Shown: in pieces, positions 1-7,103 of the stretch
Position numbering within the stretch: the first letter of the stretch is position 1
How the letters are laid out: every line of letters starts with the position of its first letter
DNA from: Oscillospiraceae bacterium
GTDB taxonomy: Bacteria > Bacillota > Clostridia > Oscillospirales > Oscillospiraceae
NCBI GenBank assembly: GCA_017378975.1
Contig: JAFNXT010000008.1
Coordinates: 1 to 11,468, forward strand
Length of the DNA stretch: 11,468 bases
Direction of reading: 5' to 3'
Position numbers and translations under genes: made by a program
The notes under the pieces: model-generated
Told to the model about the DNA's origin: nothing
What the model saw: only the letters and a program-made list of their open reading frames with translations
The model's database searches: none

Positions 1-3000
1 GCGAAGGTGTGCTCCGCACCCTCCAGATGGGCCAGATCCAGGGTCTCGACGAAGTTGGCAGTCCACATGAACTCGTCATTGTCGTTGACTTCCTTCTCGT
101 AGCCGTAACCCTCCAGCTCCTCGTCGGTGTAGTCACCGTAGTCCATGTAGGAGTTGTAGTCGGGATTGTAGTTGCTCTCCTCGAACTCGTAGCCGTAGCT
201 GGACTGGTCCGCCACATCGAAGGGATGCTTACCGGAGATGAAAGCGAAATTGGTAGCAACAGAGACGCACAGCTTGCCGTTGGGCTTGACGGAGACACCG
301 GCCAGGGGGTGATCCTTGACGGTCAGATCTGCATTTTCAGCGTCACTGGTCACGGTGAAGGCCATACCGCCGAAGAGGTTCGTGTCGTCACGGACGGCGT
401 GGACCTCATTGTACTCCTTGATGATGGACAGACCGTTCTTAGCCATATCCAGACACAGCAGCTTGTTAGCCATGTTGAAGTAGATCTTCTTGCCGTTCAT
501 ACCCATGGTGATGGGCATGGTGGGGTAGATCTTCTGCATCGCCTGATGCTCAGCGAACAACTGGGTCAGCAGGGGGCTGTCCACCAGAGCTCTGACGGAG
601 GGATCAAAGACCAGAGCATAGGGCTCGGCGTCCTCGCTCTCGTAGTAGTTGAAGTTCACCAGGACCTCGAAGTCGGAATCGCCATCCTGCAGATCGTCCT
701 TGTCGATCTTATGACGGACGATGCGGTACAGGGTCTCCTCCTGCTCCATCTGCTCGGGGTTGTCCTCGTTCTCCTTGTACTCCTGCATCTGGCTGATCAG
801 ATCGGTGGAGTCGTACATGTAGTAGAAGTAGGTGCCATCAGAGTAGGTATTGCTCTTGATACGGGAGAACCAGGAGTCCTCATAGTCCTTATGCACAGCC
901 AGCTCGGCGTACATGGTCTTGATCTCCTTGTAGTTGTCCTCGTACAGCTCCTCACAGGAGGGATGGCTGAACAGGAAGTACAGATGGTTCATGCTGCCGT
1001 CGGTCTCCACGCGGTCACGCATCATGACCTCGGTGAACACGTCGGTGTAGCAGGGATCCACATAGTACCACTTGCCATCCACCTTCACAGCGTTCCAGAA
1101 GTGGTCGGAGTTGAAGTTGTCCTCGGTCTCACCGAACATGGTGACGGTGGCGTCGAAGGTGATACGGACCATGTCCACCACGTAACCGGCATCCAGATCC
1201 AGATCGCCGTTCTCATCGTAGTACAGCTGCTCACGGGTCTTCCAGTTGGCGGACACGGACATATCGGTGTCAGCGCCGTTGATGCCGTAGACCTCGGGGA
1301 ACAGGCACTGCACCAGATAGGTGAAGGCCTTGGAGTAGCCCAGACACACGGAGGTGCCGAAGCCCAGCGCGCCGAAGTGGGCGCCTTCCCAGTAGTTGAT
1401 GACACCACCGGTCAGACCGGTAGCGGCCTGATCGGCATAGATCTCGATGGCCGTGTTGGGAGTGACCATGTAGGGCTCCGCCTCGGTACCAAGGTTGATC
1501 ACTTCCTCGGTGGCCATGATGTTCTGGGTCAGGTCCTCGGTGGTCATGACCACGCCCTCAGCCACTTCGATACCCACGGTCTCAGCGGTGGTGATGAACT
1601 CCTCGCACTGAGCCTCGAACATGGCGGCATACTCAGGACCGAAGACACCGTTGAGGAACGCCACGGGATCGGCGGCGATGGCATCGGCATTCTCAGTCAG
1701 GAAGTTCTCGGCGGCGGCATCGGCCTCAGCCTCGATCTGGGCCATGATGTCGGGGTTGCCCTCCACCAGAGGTCTGACCAGAGCAGCGATCTCCTCTTCG
1801 GTCAGAGCGGCCACGGCGGCATCGGCGGCGGCGTTGGCGGCAGCCTCGATGTCAGCGGCGGCAGCCTCCACAGCGGCGTTGGCGGCAGCCTCAGCGGCGG
1901 CCACGGCGGCATCCAGCAGAGCCTGATCGGCAGCCAGAGTCTCAGCCTCGCCCTCGCCCTCATCCACGATGGGCTCGGAAGGCTCGACGGGATCGGAAGG
2001 CTCGGAGGGAGCCTCGGAAGGCTCGGAGGGAGCCTCGGAAGGCTCAGAGGGAGCCTCGGAAGGCTCAGAGGGAGCCTCGGAAGGCTCGGAGGGAGCCTCA
2101 GAAGGCTCAGAGGGAGCCTCGGAAGGCTCGGAGGGAGCCTCGGAAGGCTCGGAGGGAGCCTCAGAAGGCTCGGTCGGATCGGTGGGCGCCACATAGTCAG
2201 GATCGGCCTCGCCGCAGACATCACAGGTGCCCTCGACGAAGTTGTGGCCGGTGGCGGGAGCCACATCGCTCCGGGTATCGGCCACGGTGTTCAGGATGTT
2301 GCCATCCCCGTCCTTGACGACAGCAACGGCGGTGTACACCGCGGTGCCATCCTCGGTACAGGTGGGAGCCACAGACATCTCAGCCTCTACTCTGACGGTT
2401 GCGGGGATACCGCTCAGGACGATACCGCAATTGGCGCACTGCACATCAGCCACAGCGGTATAGGTATCGCCGCTGGGGGTCCAGTGCATGGTCATCAGGC
2501 CGAAGGAGTGGGTGCAGTTGGCCATCAGGTAGTCATTGTAAGCCTTGTCATAGGCCTCGTTATAGACCTTTTCCTGCTCGGCCTTCAGGACCGCCTCATA
2601 CTGCTCCTGACGGAACATCTGCATGGCGGCCTCCACCAGTTCCTCCTGCTTGGAAGCCTCGGCGATGCCCATCTCCACCGCCTGCTGGCGGATGGCGGCA
2701 CGGATGGCCTCCTGATAGAAGTTCTGACGCAGACCGGCCACGACCTCAGCATAGATGGGGTCATGGAACTGGGCCGCGATCTGGGGCTTGTAGTCGTTGA
2801 AGATGACATTGTAAACATCATCGTAACGCTCATGCTTGCCGGGGTTCTCGGCGATCATGGGCTTCTCGCCCTCTTCCTTGCCGGAGTTCATGATGTAGGG
2901 CATATCGAAGGTGTTGACATGGGCCAGCCAGTCATTGATCACCAACAGCTTCTGGGGCACGGTCTTGGCGCCGGACGCCTCCACCAGCGCCAGGACCTCG

Positions 3001-3647
3001 TCCCGGGCGGCGGCGATGGCGCTGCCATAGAAGTTCACGCCCAGCACATCACCGTAGGTGAAGTTCTGGATCATGCCCACCAGGTCGTCATACTTGTAGG
3101 CACCGGAGCGGACAGCCTCCACAGGCACGTTGGCCAGAGCCAGCATCTCACCCAGGATGCCCAGACCGTCCTCGCCCTTATCGTTGTAGGCCAGGAAGAA
3201 GGGCACCTGGACGCCCAGCACGTTGGCGTTGGCGGTCCAGTGGTCCAGATACTGCTGGTACAGGTACAGCACGGTGCCGATCTGCTCGGGGCTCAGGGCC
3301 ACCTGCTGACCGTCATCGTTCAGGACCATCATGGTCTTCAGCTCTTCCTCCACCAGGATGATGGAAGGATCACTGTAGTCGATCGCGCTCTCATCCACCT
3401 GGATGTCGCCGGTCAGGTCGACCTTCAGGGTCTGGGAGTTGAAGATCACTTCGTCAGAGATGACGAACTTGTCGTCAGACTCCTGCTGGGAGCCGGACTG
3501 TGCGCCGCTCTGGTCAGCGGTGCCGGACTGGCCGGGCACGGCAGTCTCTGTCTGGGCGGGCGCGGCCATGGCAGGCATAGCGAACACGCCGATCACCATG
3601 GACAGGACCAGCAGCAGGCTGAAGAAACGCTTGGACACATTCTTCAT
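1..3647 (-). CDS. Giant secreted transglutaminase-like protein (3' end outside window)
   Basis: 1215 codons are visible and the C-terminus lies beyond the left edge. The ATG at 3645-3647 has AAAGGAAG 9 nt upstream and opens a signal peptide: basic MKNVSKR, a hydrophobic core, and AMA near residue 28. Residues about 45-260 are a globular N-terminal part ending in KLLVINDWL (Asp239), which resembles the helix preceding the catalytic Cys in transglutaminase-like cores. A long insertion follows: charged helices (about 290-375), Cys pairs at 378/404/407 and 475/478 (the latter in an ATGHxxxxGxCxxCGExDPxYV tail module), a Pro-Ser-Glu repeat (about 494-550) and an Ala-rich helix (577-615). The core resumes with TSVCLGYSKAF (Cys768), DHFWNAV (His849) and YYVDPCY (Asp864), a complete Cys-His-Asp triad. 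The remainder contains beta-rich stretches such as NGKKIYFNM and an acidic Tyr-rich tract near residues 1155-1198. No transmembrane anchor is seen in the visible part. Substrate and activity (protease, transpeptidase or other) are unknown. It is divergent from the glycan operon. Confidence 0.9.
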   Translation of the reverse strand, partial: MKNVSKRFFSLLLVLSMVIGVFAMPAMAAPAQTETAVPGQSGTADQSGAQSGSQQESDDKFVISDEVIFNSQTLKVDLTGDIQVDESAIDYSDPSIILVEEELKTMMVLNDDGQQVALSPEQIGTVLYLYQQYLDHWTANANVLGVQVPFFLAYNDKGEDGLGILGEMLALANVPVEAVRSGAYKYDDLVGMIQNFTYGDVLGVNFYGSAIAAARDEVLALVEASGAKTVPQKLLVINDWLAHVNTFDMPYIMNSGKEEGEKPMIAENPGKHERYDDVYNVIFNDYKPQIAAQFHDPIYAEVVAGLRQNFYQEAIRAAIRQQAVEMGIAEASKQEELVEAAMQMFRQEQYEAVLKAEQEKVYNEAYDKAYNDYLMANCTHSFGLMTMHWTPSGDTYTAVADVQCANCGIVLSGIPATVRVEAEMSVAPTCTEDGTAVYTAVAVVKDGDGNILNTVADTRSDVAPATGHNFVEGTCDVCGEADPDYVAPTDPTEPSEAPSEPSEAPSEPSEAPSEPSEAPSEPSEAPSEPSEAPSEPSEAPSEPSEAPSEPSDPVEPSEPIVDEGEGEAETLAADQALLDAAVAAAEAAANAAVEAAAADIEAAANAAADAAVAALTEEEIAALVRPLVEGNPDIMAQIEAEADAAAENFLTENADAIAADPVAFLNGVFGPEYAAMFEAQCEEFITTAETVGIEVAEGVVMTTEDLTQNIMATEEVINLGTEAEPYMVTPNTAIEIYADQAATGLTGGVINYWEGAHFGALGFGTSVCLGYSKAFTYLVQCLFPEVYGINGADTDMSVSANWKTREQLYYDENGDLDLDAGYVVDMVRITFDATVTMFGETEDNFNSDHFWNAVKVDGKWYYVDPCYTDVFTEVMMRDRVETDGSMNHLYFLFSHPSCEELYEDNYKEIKTMYAELAVHKDYEDSWFSRIKSNTYSDGTYFYYMYDSTDLISQMQEYKENEDNPEQMEQEETLYRIVRHKIDKDDLQDGDSDFEVLVNFNYYESEDAEPYALVFDPSVRALVDSPLLTQLFAEHQAMQKIYPTMPITMGMNGKKIYFNMANKLLCLDMAKNGLSIIKEYNEVHAVRDDTNLFGGMAFTVTSDAENADLTVKDHPLAGVSVKPNGKLCVSVATNFAFISGKHPFDVADQSSYGYEFEESNYNPDYNSYMDYGDYTDEELEGYGYEKEVNDNDEFMWTANFVETLDLAHLEGAEHTF
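1999..2166 (-). repeat. Eight tandem 21-bp units coding for a Pro-Ser-Glu-Ala repeat
   Basis: Eight consecutive 21-bp units are visible, starting at 1999, 2020, 2041, 2062, 2083, 2104, 2125 and 2146. A partial unit follows (2167-2173) and degenerate copies lie before 1999. On the plus strand each unit reads ggctc(g/a)gagggagcctc(g/a)gaa; the only variation is g/a at two sites, synonymous in the encoded Ser codons. Read on the minus strand, each unit gives seven residues in the cycle EAPSEPS. The unit length is a multiple of three, so copy-number change would keep the frame. The segment lies inside the large minus-strand transglutaminase-like protein at residues about 494-550 and is probably an extended, acidic, Ser-rich spacer. 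Confidence 0.95.
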
Positions 3648-3775
3648 TGCTTGTATCTTCCTTTCTAAAATTGATCACAGGGTCATTTGCCGTCCGGCCC
3701 CCTGACCGGGCACCAAAACAGCAGGCTCCGTTCCCAAGCTTCGCACTGTGGATAAATGGGTACGGAACCACCGTA

Positions 3776-3805
3776 AGGATACCATGGAAAGACCTTGCAA
3801 GTCAA
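3776..3805 (-). promoter_or_regulatory. Candidate promoter for the minus-strand transglutaminase-like gene
   Basis: On the minus strand TTGACT (plus 3800-3805) is followed after 18 bp by TATCCT (plus 3776-3781). The -35 matches 5 of 6 consensus bases and the -10 matches 4 of 6. Transcription would start near 3769, giving a 5' leader of about 120 nt ahead of the ATG at 3647. The leader contains a GC-rich imperfect hairpin around 3688-3712 that is not followed by a T run. The match is moderate and other start sites upstream are possible. Confidence 0.4.
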
Positions 3806-3937
3806 GTGATAAAAGAGATCTTGTAGACATGCCCAAATCTTTCACACGATTTTTGTAGGTATACACCCACGCAAAACGGCAGACCTCTCCCTCTCCACAG
3901 CCCATACGCTTCCATCCATTTCCTTTTCTGTATCCTT

Positions 3938-3965
3938 GCGCCATCCACCCTCCCATCATGGGCGC
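3938..3965. promoter_or_regulatory. Imperfect inverted repeat upstream of the operon promoter
   Basis: GCGCCAT at 3938-3944 faces ATGGGCGC at 3958-3965 across 13 bp; pairing is complete apart from one extra base in the right arm. A nested CCCAT-C-ATGGG palindrome sits at 3952-3962. The repeat ends about 40 bp before the -35 box of the plus-strand promoter, a place where an activator could bind. It could also arise by chance in GC-rich DNA. No regulator family is recognised. Confidence 0.25.
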
Positions 3966-4005
3966 AACTCCCTCCGCCCGTCACAGCCCTGCGCCACATT
4001 TTAGC

Positions 4006-4034
4006 TTGAAAAAGCGCATCTCTTCTTATATAAT
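4006..4034 (+). promoter_or_regulatory. Strong sigma-A type promoter of the glycan operon
   Basis: TTGAAA at 4006-4011 (5 of 6) and a perfect TATAAT at 4029-4034 are separated by 17 bp, the optimal spacing. The predicted transcription start is near 4041, giving a leader of about 65 nt before the first gene. This is the only convincing promoter I see for the six plus-strand genes; the junctions downstream leave no room for others except inside coding sequence. Confidence 0.85.
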
Positions 4035-4087
4035 GTAATTAGTTGAGTTATGCCCTCCCGCAGGGTGCCTCCCAAGAGAATCGAGAT

Positions 4088-4093
4088 AAGGAG
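4088..4093 (+). promoter_or_regulatory. Ribosome binding site fixing the first glycosyltransferase start
   Basis: AAGGAG lies 12 nt before the ATG at 4106. It supports this start over the in-frame TTG at 4043, which sits only 8 nt after the -10 box and so has no room for a leader, and over the ATG at 4118, which lies 24 nt away. Confidence 0.7.
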
Positions 4094-4105
4094 CAAACCT
4101 TCCAT

Positions 4106-5029
4106 ATGACCGATCCTATGACGAATCCTACGATCAGTGTGATCGTCCCCACCTTCGAGCGCAGTGATATGTTGCCCCGGGCGCTGGACTCCATCTATGC
4201 CCAGACCTGGCCCCACCTGCAGGTGATCGTGGTGGATGACAATATCCCCGGCTCCCGGTGGCAGATCCAGACCCAGGCCGCGCTGGAGCCCTACCGTCAG
4301 CGCCCCGACTTCCTGTATACCACCACCTCCGGTGCCACCGGCGGCGGTGCCGCCCGGAACCACGCCCTGAAGCTGTGCACCGGCGAGTATGTGGCATTTC
4401 TGGACGATGATGACCGGTTCCACCCGGAGAAGCTGGAGAAGCAGATCCGTTTCATGCTGGACAACGGGCTGGATGCCAGCTACCACGACGTGGAATGGGT
4501 AGACGGCAACGGGAAGCTGGTGGAGCGCCGGGTGCTGGACTACGCCGAAGGCTTCACCACCGAGCAACTGCTGAAGGCCCACATCCTCCACTCCCTGTGC
4601 CCCACGGCGGTGTATATGTTCCGCCGGGAGCCGTTGCTCGCCACCGAGGGCTTCGGTGAAACGCCCTCCGGTCAGGATTTCATCCTGATGCTCCGCTGTA
4701 TCGAAAGCGGTATGGAGACCGGCTATCTGCCCGGGGTCTATGTGACCCAGTATCTGCATCAGGGCCGCCGGATCTCTCTGGGCTCCAACAAGGTCCGGGG
4801 CGAGAACATGCTCTATGAGCTGAAGCACCGCTATTTCCATCTGCTCACCGGCAAAGAACGCCGCTACGTCAAATTCCGCCACTACGCCGTGCTGTCCTTC
4901 GCCAGCCTGCGGTCCCGCCGCCCCATCCGTGCCGCGCTCCATGGGGCCCACACCGTGCTGGTGTCCCCGGGCAACTGTGTGAAGGAAGGCATCCGTTATT
5001 TCAGATCCAAGACCGGAGGCAAAGGATGA
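4106..5029 (+). CDS. Family 2 (GT-A fold) glycosyltransferase, first gene of operon
   Basis: 307 residues. It is predicted to transfer a sugar from a nucleotide donor to a lipid-linked glycan at the inner face of the membrane. The N-terminal GT2 signature is clear: ISVIVPTFERSDMLPRALDS at the start, VVDDN with Asp44-Asp45, GGAARNHAL at 80-88, and the metal-binding run FLDDDDRF with Asp100-103. A GQDF motif at 189-192 stands where the catalytic acidic region (often ED or xDW) is expected. The last 60 residues are strongly basic (KERRYVKFRHY, SLRSRRPIR) and could bind the membrane surface; there is no clear transmembrane helix. The stop overlaps the next ATG as ATGA (5026-5029), indicating translational coupling. 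It resembles the third gene of the operon (AQTWPxxQxIVVDDNxP in both), so the two are probably paralogues. Sugar specificity cannot be read from sequence. Confidence 0.93.
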   Translation: MTDPMTNPTISVIVPTFERSDMLPRALDSIYAQTWPHLQVIVVDDNIPGSRWQIQTQAALEPYRQRPDFLYTTTSGATGGGAARNHALKLCTGEYVAFLDDDDRFHPEKLEKQIRFMLDNGLDASYHDVEWVDGNGKLVERRVLDYAEGFTTEQLLKAHILHSLCPTAVYMFRREPLLATEGFGETPSGQDFILMLRCIESGMETGYLPGVYVTQYLHQGRRISLGSNKVRGENMLYELKHRYFHLLTGKERRYVKFRHYAVLSFASLRSRRPIRAALHGAHTVLVSPGNCVKEGIRYFRSKTGGKG

Positions 5030-6075
5030 GCCGAAACGACATCGCCGTGATCGGCCGCACCGCGCAGGGCACCGATCTGCTGGACGGCCAGACCGTCAAG
5101 ACCAAGGTCCTGTACGAGGAGCTCCGCCGGACCTTCCCGGACCGGAAGATCCTGTGTGTGGATACCTGGCGCTACAAGCAACGTGCCATCCCGATCCTTT
5201 GGGACACCTTCCGTGCCTTTGTGAGCTGTGGACACATCTTCGTCCTGTTGTCCCGGAACGGCCGGACCTTCTTCTTCCCCCTGATCACCGGTCTGGGGAA
5301 GCTGTTCCGCCGCCGCCTTTACCATGACGTGGTGGGCGGTGCCCTGCCCGGAGAAGCCAAAGAGCGTCCTTCCCTGCGCCGCCAGCTTGCCCGGTTCGAG
5401 GTGAACTGGGTGGAGCTGCCCCAGATGAAGCAGGAGCTGGAAGCGCTGGGCCTGACCAACGTGGAGGTCCTGCCCAATTTCAAGCGGCTCCAGATCCTCT
5501 CCCCCGAAGACCTGCGCCCCACCGGCAAGGCCCCCTACACCTTCACCATGTTCAGCCGGGTCTGTAAGACCAAGGGCATGACCGAGGCCATCGAAGCGGT
5601 GGCGGCGGTGAACGAAGGGAAGGACGCTCCGGTGGCACGGCTGAAGATCTACGGTCCTGTGGAGGATGCCTACCGGCAGGAGTTCGAGACCCTCTGCGCC
5701 CGCCACAGCCAGTATGTGGACTACATGGGCACCATCCCCCAGGACCGGAGCGTGGAAGCGCTGCAAGACAGCTTCATGCTCCTGTTCCCCTCGGTATATC
5801 CCGGCGAAGGGATGCCCGGCACCATCATCGACGCTTTCTCCGCCGGTCTGCCCGTGATCGCTACCGATTGGCATTTCAACGCCCAACTGGTACGCAACGG
5901 CGAGACTGGCTATCATTACGACTGGCAAAAGCCTGCGCTTCTGAAGGAACGCATCGCCTACGCCATGGCCCACCCCGACGAGGTGGATGCCATGCGTCCG
6001 GGCTGTCTGGAAGAAGCAAAAAAATACGCTCCGGAGGCGGCGATGGCCCAGATCCGGAAGAAAATGGACGGATGA
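5026..6075 (+). CDS. Family 4 (GT-B fold) glycosyltransferase
   Basis: 349 residues, a usual length for a capsule or exopolysaccharide GT4 enzyme. The N-terminal domain has a Gly-containing acceptor loop (LLDGQTVKTK, 18-27). The C-terminal Rossmann half begins near residue 172 with FSRVCKTKGMTEA, whose Arg178 and Lys183 match the donor-phosphate binding pair of GT4 enzymes. YPGEGMPGTIIDAFSAG at 258-274 is the nucleotide-sugar motif. It would normally read E-x7-E, but here Glu261 is followed at the second position by Asp269, a conservative change. GLPVIATDW follows as in active members. GGAGG at 5015-5019 precedes the ATG by 6 nt. The gene overlaps its neighbours by 4 bp on both sides (5026-5029 and 6072-6075). 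It is probably a retaining transferase acting on the same lipid-linked glycan as the flanking GT2 enzymes. Confidence 0.93.
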   Translation: MSRNDIAVIGRTAQGTDLLDGQTVKTKVLYEELRRTFPDRKILCVDTWRYKQRAIPILWDTFRAFVSCGHIFVLLSRNGRTFFFPLITGLGKLFRRRLYHDVVGGALPGEAKERPSLRRQLARFEVNWVELPQMKQELEALGLTNVEVLPNFKRLQILSPEDLRPTGKAPYTFTMFSRVCKTKGMTEAIEAVAAVNEGKDAPVARLKIYGPVEDAYRQEFETLCARHSQYVDYMGTIPQDRSVEALQDSFMLLFPSVYPGEGMPGTIIDAFSAGLPVIATDWHFNAQLVRNGETGYHYDWQKPALLKERIAYAMAHPDEVDAMRPGCLEEAKKYAPEAAMAQIRKKMDG

Positions 6076-7103
6076 CCATGGAAATGCCACTGGTGAGCGT
6101 GATCATCACCACCTATCATAACGAGCAGTACCTGCCCCGGGCGATCGGGAGCGTGCTGGCCCAGACCTGGCCCAACATCCAGCTGATCGTGGTGGACGAC
6201 AATCCCCCCGACAGCCCCTCCCGCCGCGCCACGGAGGAAGTCATGGCCCGGTATCCGCAGGCGCTGTACCTGCGCCATCCTGAAAACCGGAACGGTGCCG
6301 CCGCCCGGAACACCGGCATCCGTGCCGCCGAGGGGCAGTATATCGCCTTCCTTGACAACGATGACTTCTACTTCTCCGACCATATCGCCAGCTGTGTCCG
6401 CACCCTTCAGGCGCGGCCGGACTGCGGCAGTGTGGTCTGCGGCGTAGCGAAGATCCGGGGCGGTGTCTGCTGGGACCGGATCGACCCTCCCGAGGAGGAC
6501 ATGGCCCGGGCCCTGCTGTTCAGCGAAACGGCACTTGGCACCGGGAGCAACCTGTTCCTCACCGCCGATACCGTCCGCGGCTTGGGCGGCTTCGACGAGC
6601 GGTTCCGCCGCCATCAGGACGTGGAGTTCGGTCTGCGCTACTTCGCCGTGGACAGACCTGTCACGATCCGGCAGGTCCAGATCGTCAAAGAGATGGATGG
6701 TTTCTCCAACGTGCCTGATCTGCAAAAATTCCTGCAGACCAAGGAGCTGTTGTGGGACACCTTCCATGAGACCTTGGATGCCCTGTCCCCGGCGGACCGG
6801 GCCCGGTATTTCGGCGGCCAGTGGTCCGCCCTGCTCTACGCCGCCTGCAAGGCCGGTGACCGGGACCAGATCCGGGCGATCGCTTCCCAACTGGAACGCT
6901 TCCGGCCTCTGGACAAAAAGGAACGCCTCATGGTGTCCCTGACCCGTGCCGGACTGTTCCATGGCTATGAGCGGCTCAAGAGCATGGCCAAGACCCTCCG
7001 CTCCCCCAAGCTGAAGGCCCAGATCCTCGCCGGTCTTCCGGAAGCGGACCGTCACGCCTTCGAGCAAGCCCTTTCCCCGACGAAAAAGGAGGACCCCCGA
7101 TGA
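6072..7103 (+). CDS. Family 2 glycosyltransferase with helical C-terminal extension
   Basis: 343 residues. Residues 1-190 form a GT-A catalytic domain: VSVIITTYHNEQYLPRAI, VVDDN (Asp42-Asp43), GAAARNTGI at 75-83, FLDNDDF with Asp95, Asp97 and Asp98 as the DXD-type metal site, GGFDERF at 172-178 and RHQDVEF with Asp183 as the probable catalytic-base region. Residues from about 240 onward are a soluble, mostly helical extension of about 100 residues (LQKFLQTKELLWDTF, KKERLMVSLTRAG) of unknown role, perhaps acceptor binding or dimerisation. The ATG at 6072 overlaps the previous stop as ATGA; an in-frame ATG at 6078 is possible but the overlap pattern of neighbours favours 6072. The open frame extends upstream to 5868, but that part duplicates the preceding gene in another frame and has no protein character. 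Confidence 0.93.
   Translation: MTMEMPLVSVIITTYHNEQYLPRAIGSVLAQTWPNIQLIVVDDNPPDSPSRRATEEVMARYPQALYLRHPENRNGAAARNTGIRAAEGQYIAFLDNDDFYFSDHIASCVRTLQARPDCGSVVCGVAKIRGGVCWDRIDPPEEDMARALLFSETALGTGSNLFLTADTVRGLGGFDERFRRHQDVEFGLRYFAVDRPVTIRQVQIVKEMDGFSNVPDLQKFLQTKELLWDTFHETLDALSPADRARYFGGQWSALLYAACKAGDRDQIRAIASQLERFRPLDKKERLMVSLTRAGLFHGYERLKSMAKTLRSPKLKAQILAGLPEADRHAFEQALSPTKKEDPR

Larger units (their letters stand above)
3648..4105. other. Divergent intergenic region (458 bp)
   Basis: This is the only long non-coding stretch in the window, lying between the minus-strand secreted protein and the plus-strand glycan operon. It is less GC-rich than the genes around 3780-3860 and pyrimidine-rich on the plus strand around 3880-3980. 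It holds a strong plus-strand promoter (4006-4034), a weaker minus-strand candidate (3776-3805), an inverted repeat (3938-3965) and the 5' leaders of both transcripts. A small hairpin (CCCT-5 nt-AGGG, 4053-4065) lies in the plus-strand leader. Short open frames here show no protein-like composition. No recognisable riboswitch, tRNA or small RNA was seen. Confidence 0.7.

Noticed and set aside
1999..2166. Possible CRISPR array from the regular short repeats
   Set aside because: The units are directly contiguous with no unique spacers and are in frame within a coding sequence.
1969..2196. Plus-strand frame coding for a Gly-Ser-Glu-Ala repeat
   Set aside because: Another reading of the 21-bp array; no ribosome binding site and opposite to a well-supported gene.
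9..3668. 1219-codon plus-strand open frame
   Set aside because: It is codon-for-codon antisense to the secreted protein on the minus strand. Its product is a His/Val/Leu/Gly-rich string without domains, while the minus strand gives a signal peptide, ribosome binding site and catalytic triad.
3688..3712. GC-rich imperfect hairpin in the leader of the minus-strand gene as a terminator
   Set aside because: It has a bulged stem and no T run on either strand, so an intrinsic terminator is not supported.
4043..4105. TTG start 63 nt upstream for the first GT2 gene
   Set aside because: It lies only 8 nt after the -10 box, leaving no leader, and the added 21 residues precede the normal GT2 N-terminus.
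5868..6071. Upstream extension of the second GT2 gene
   Set aside because: It overlaps the 3' end of the GT4 gene in another frame; the GT2 fold starts at once after the ATG at 6072.
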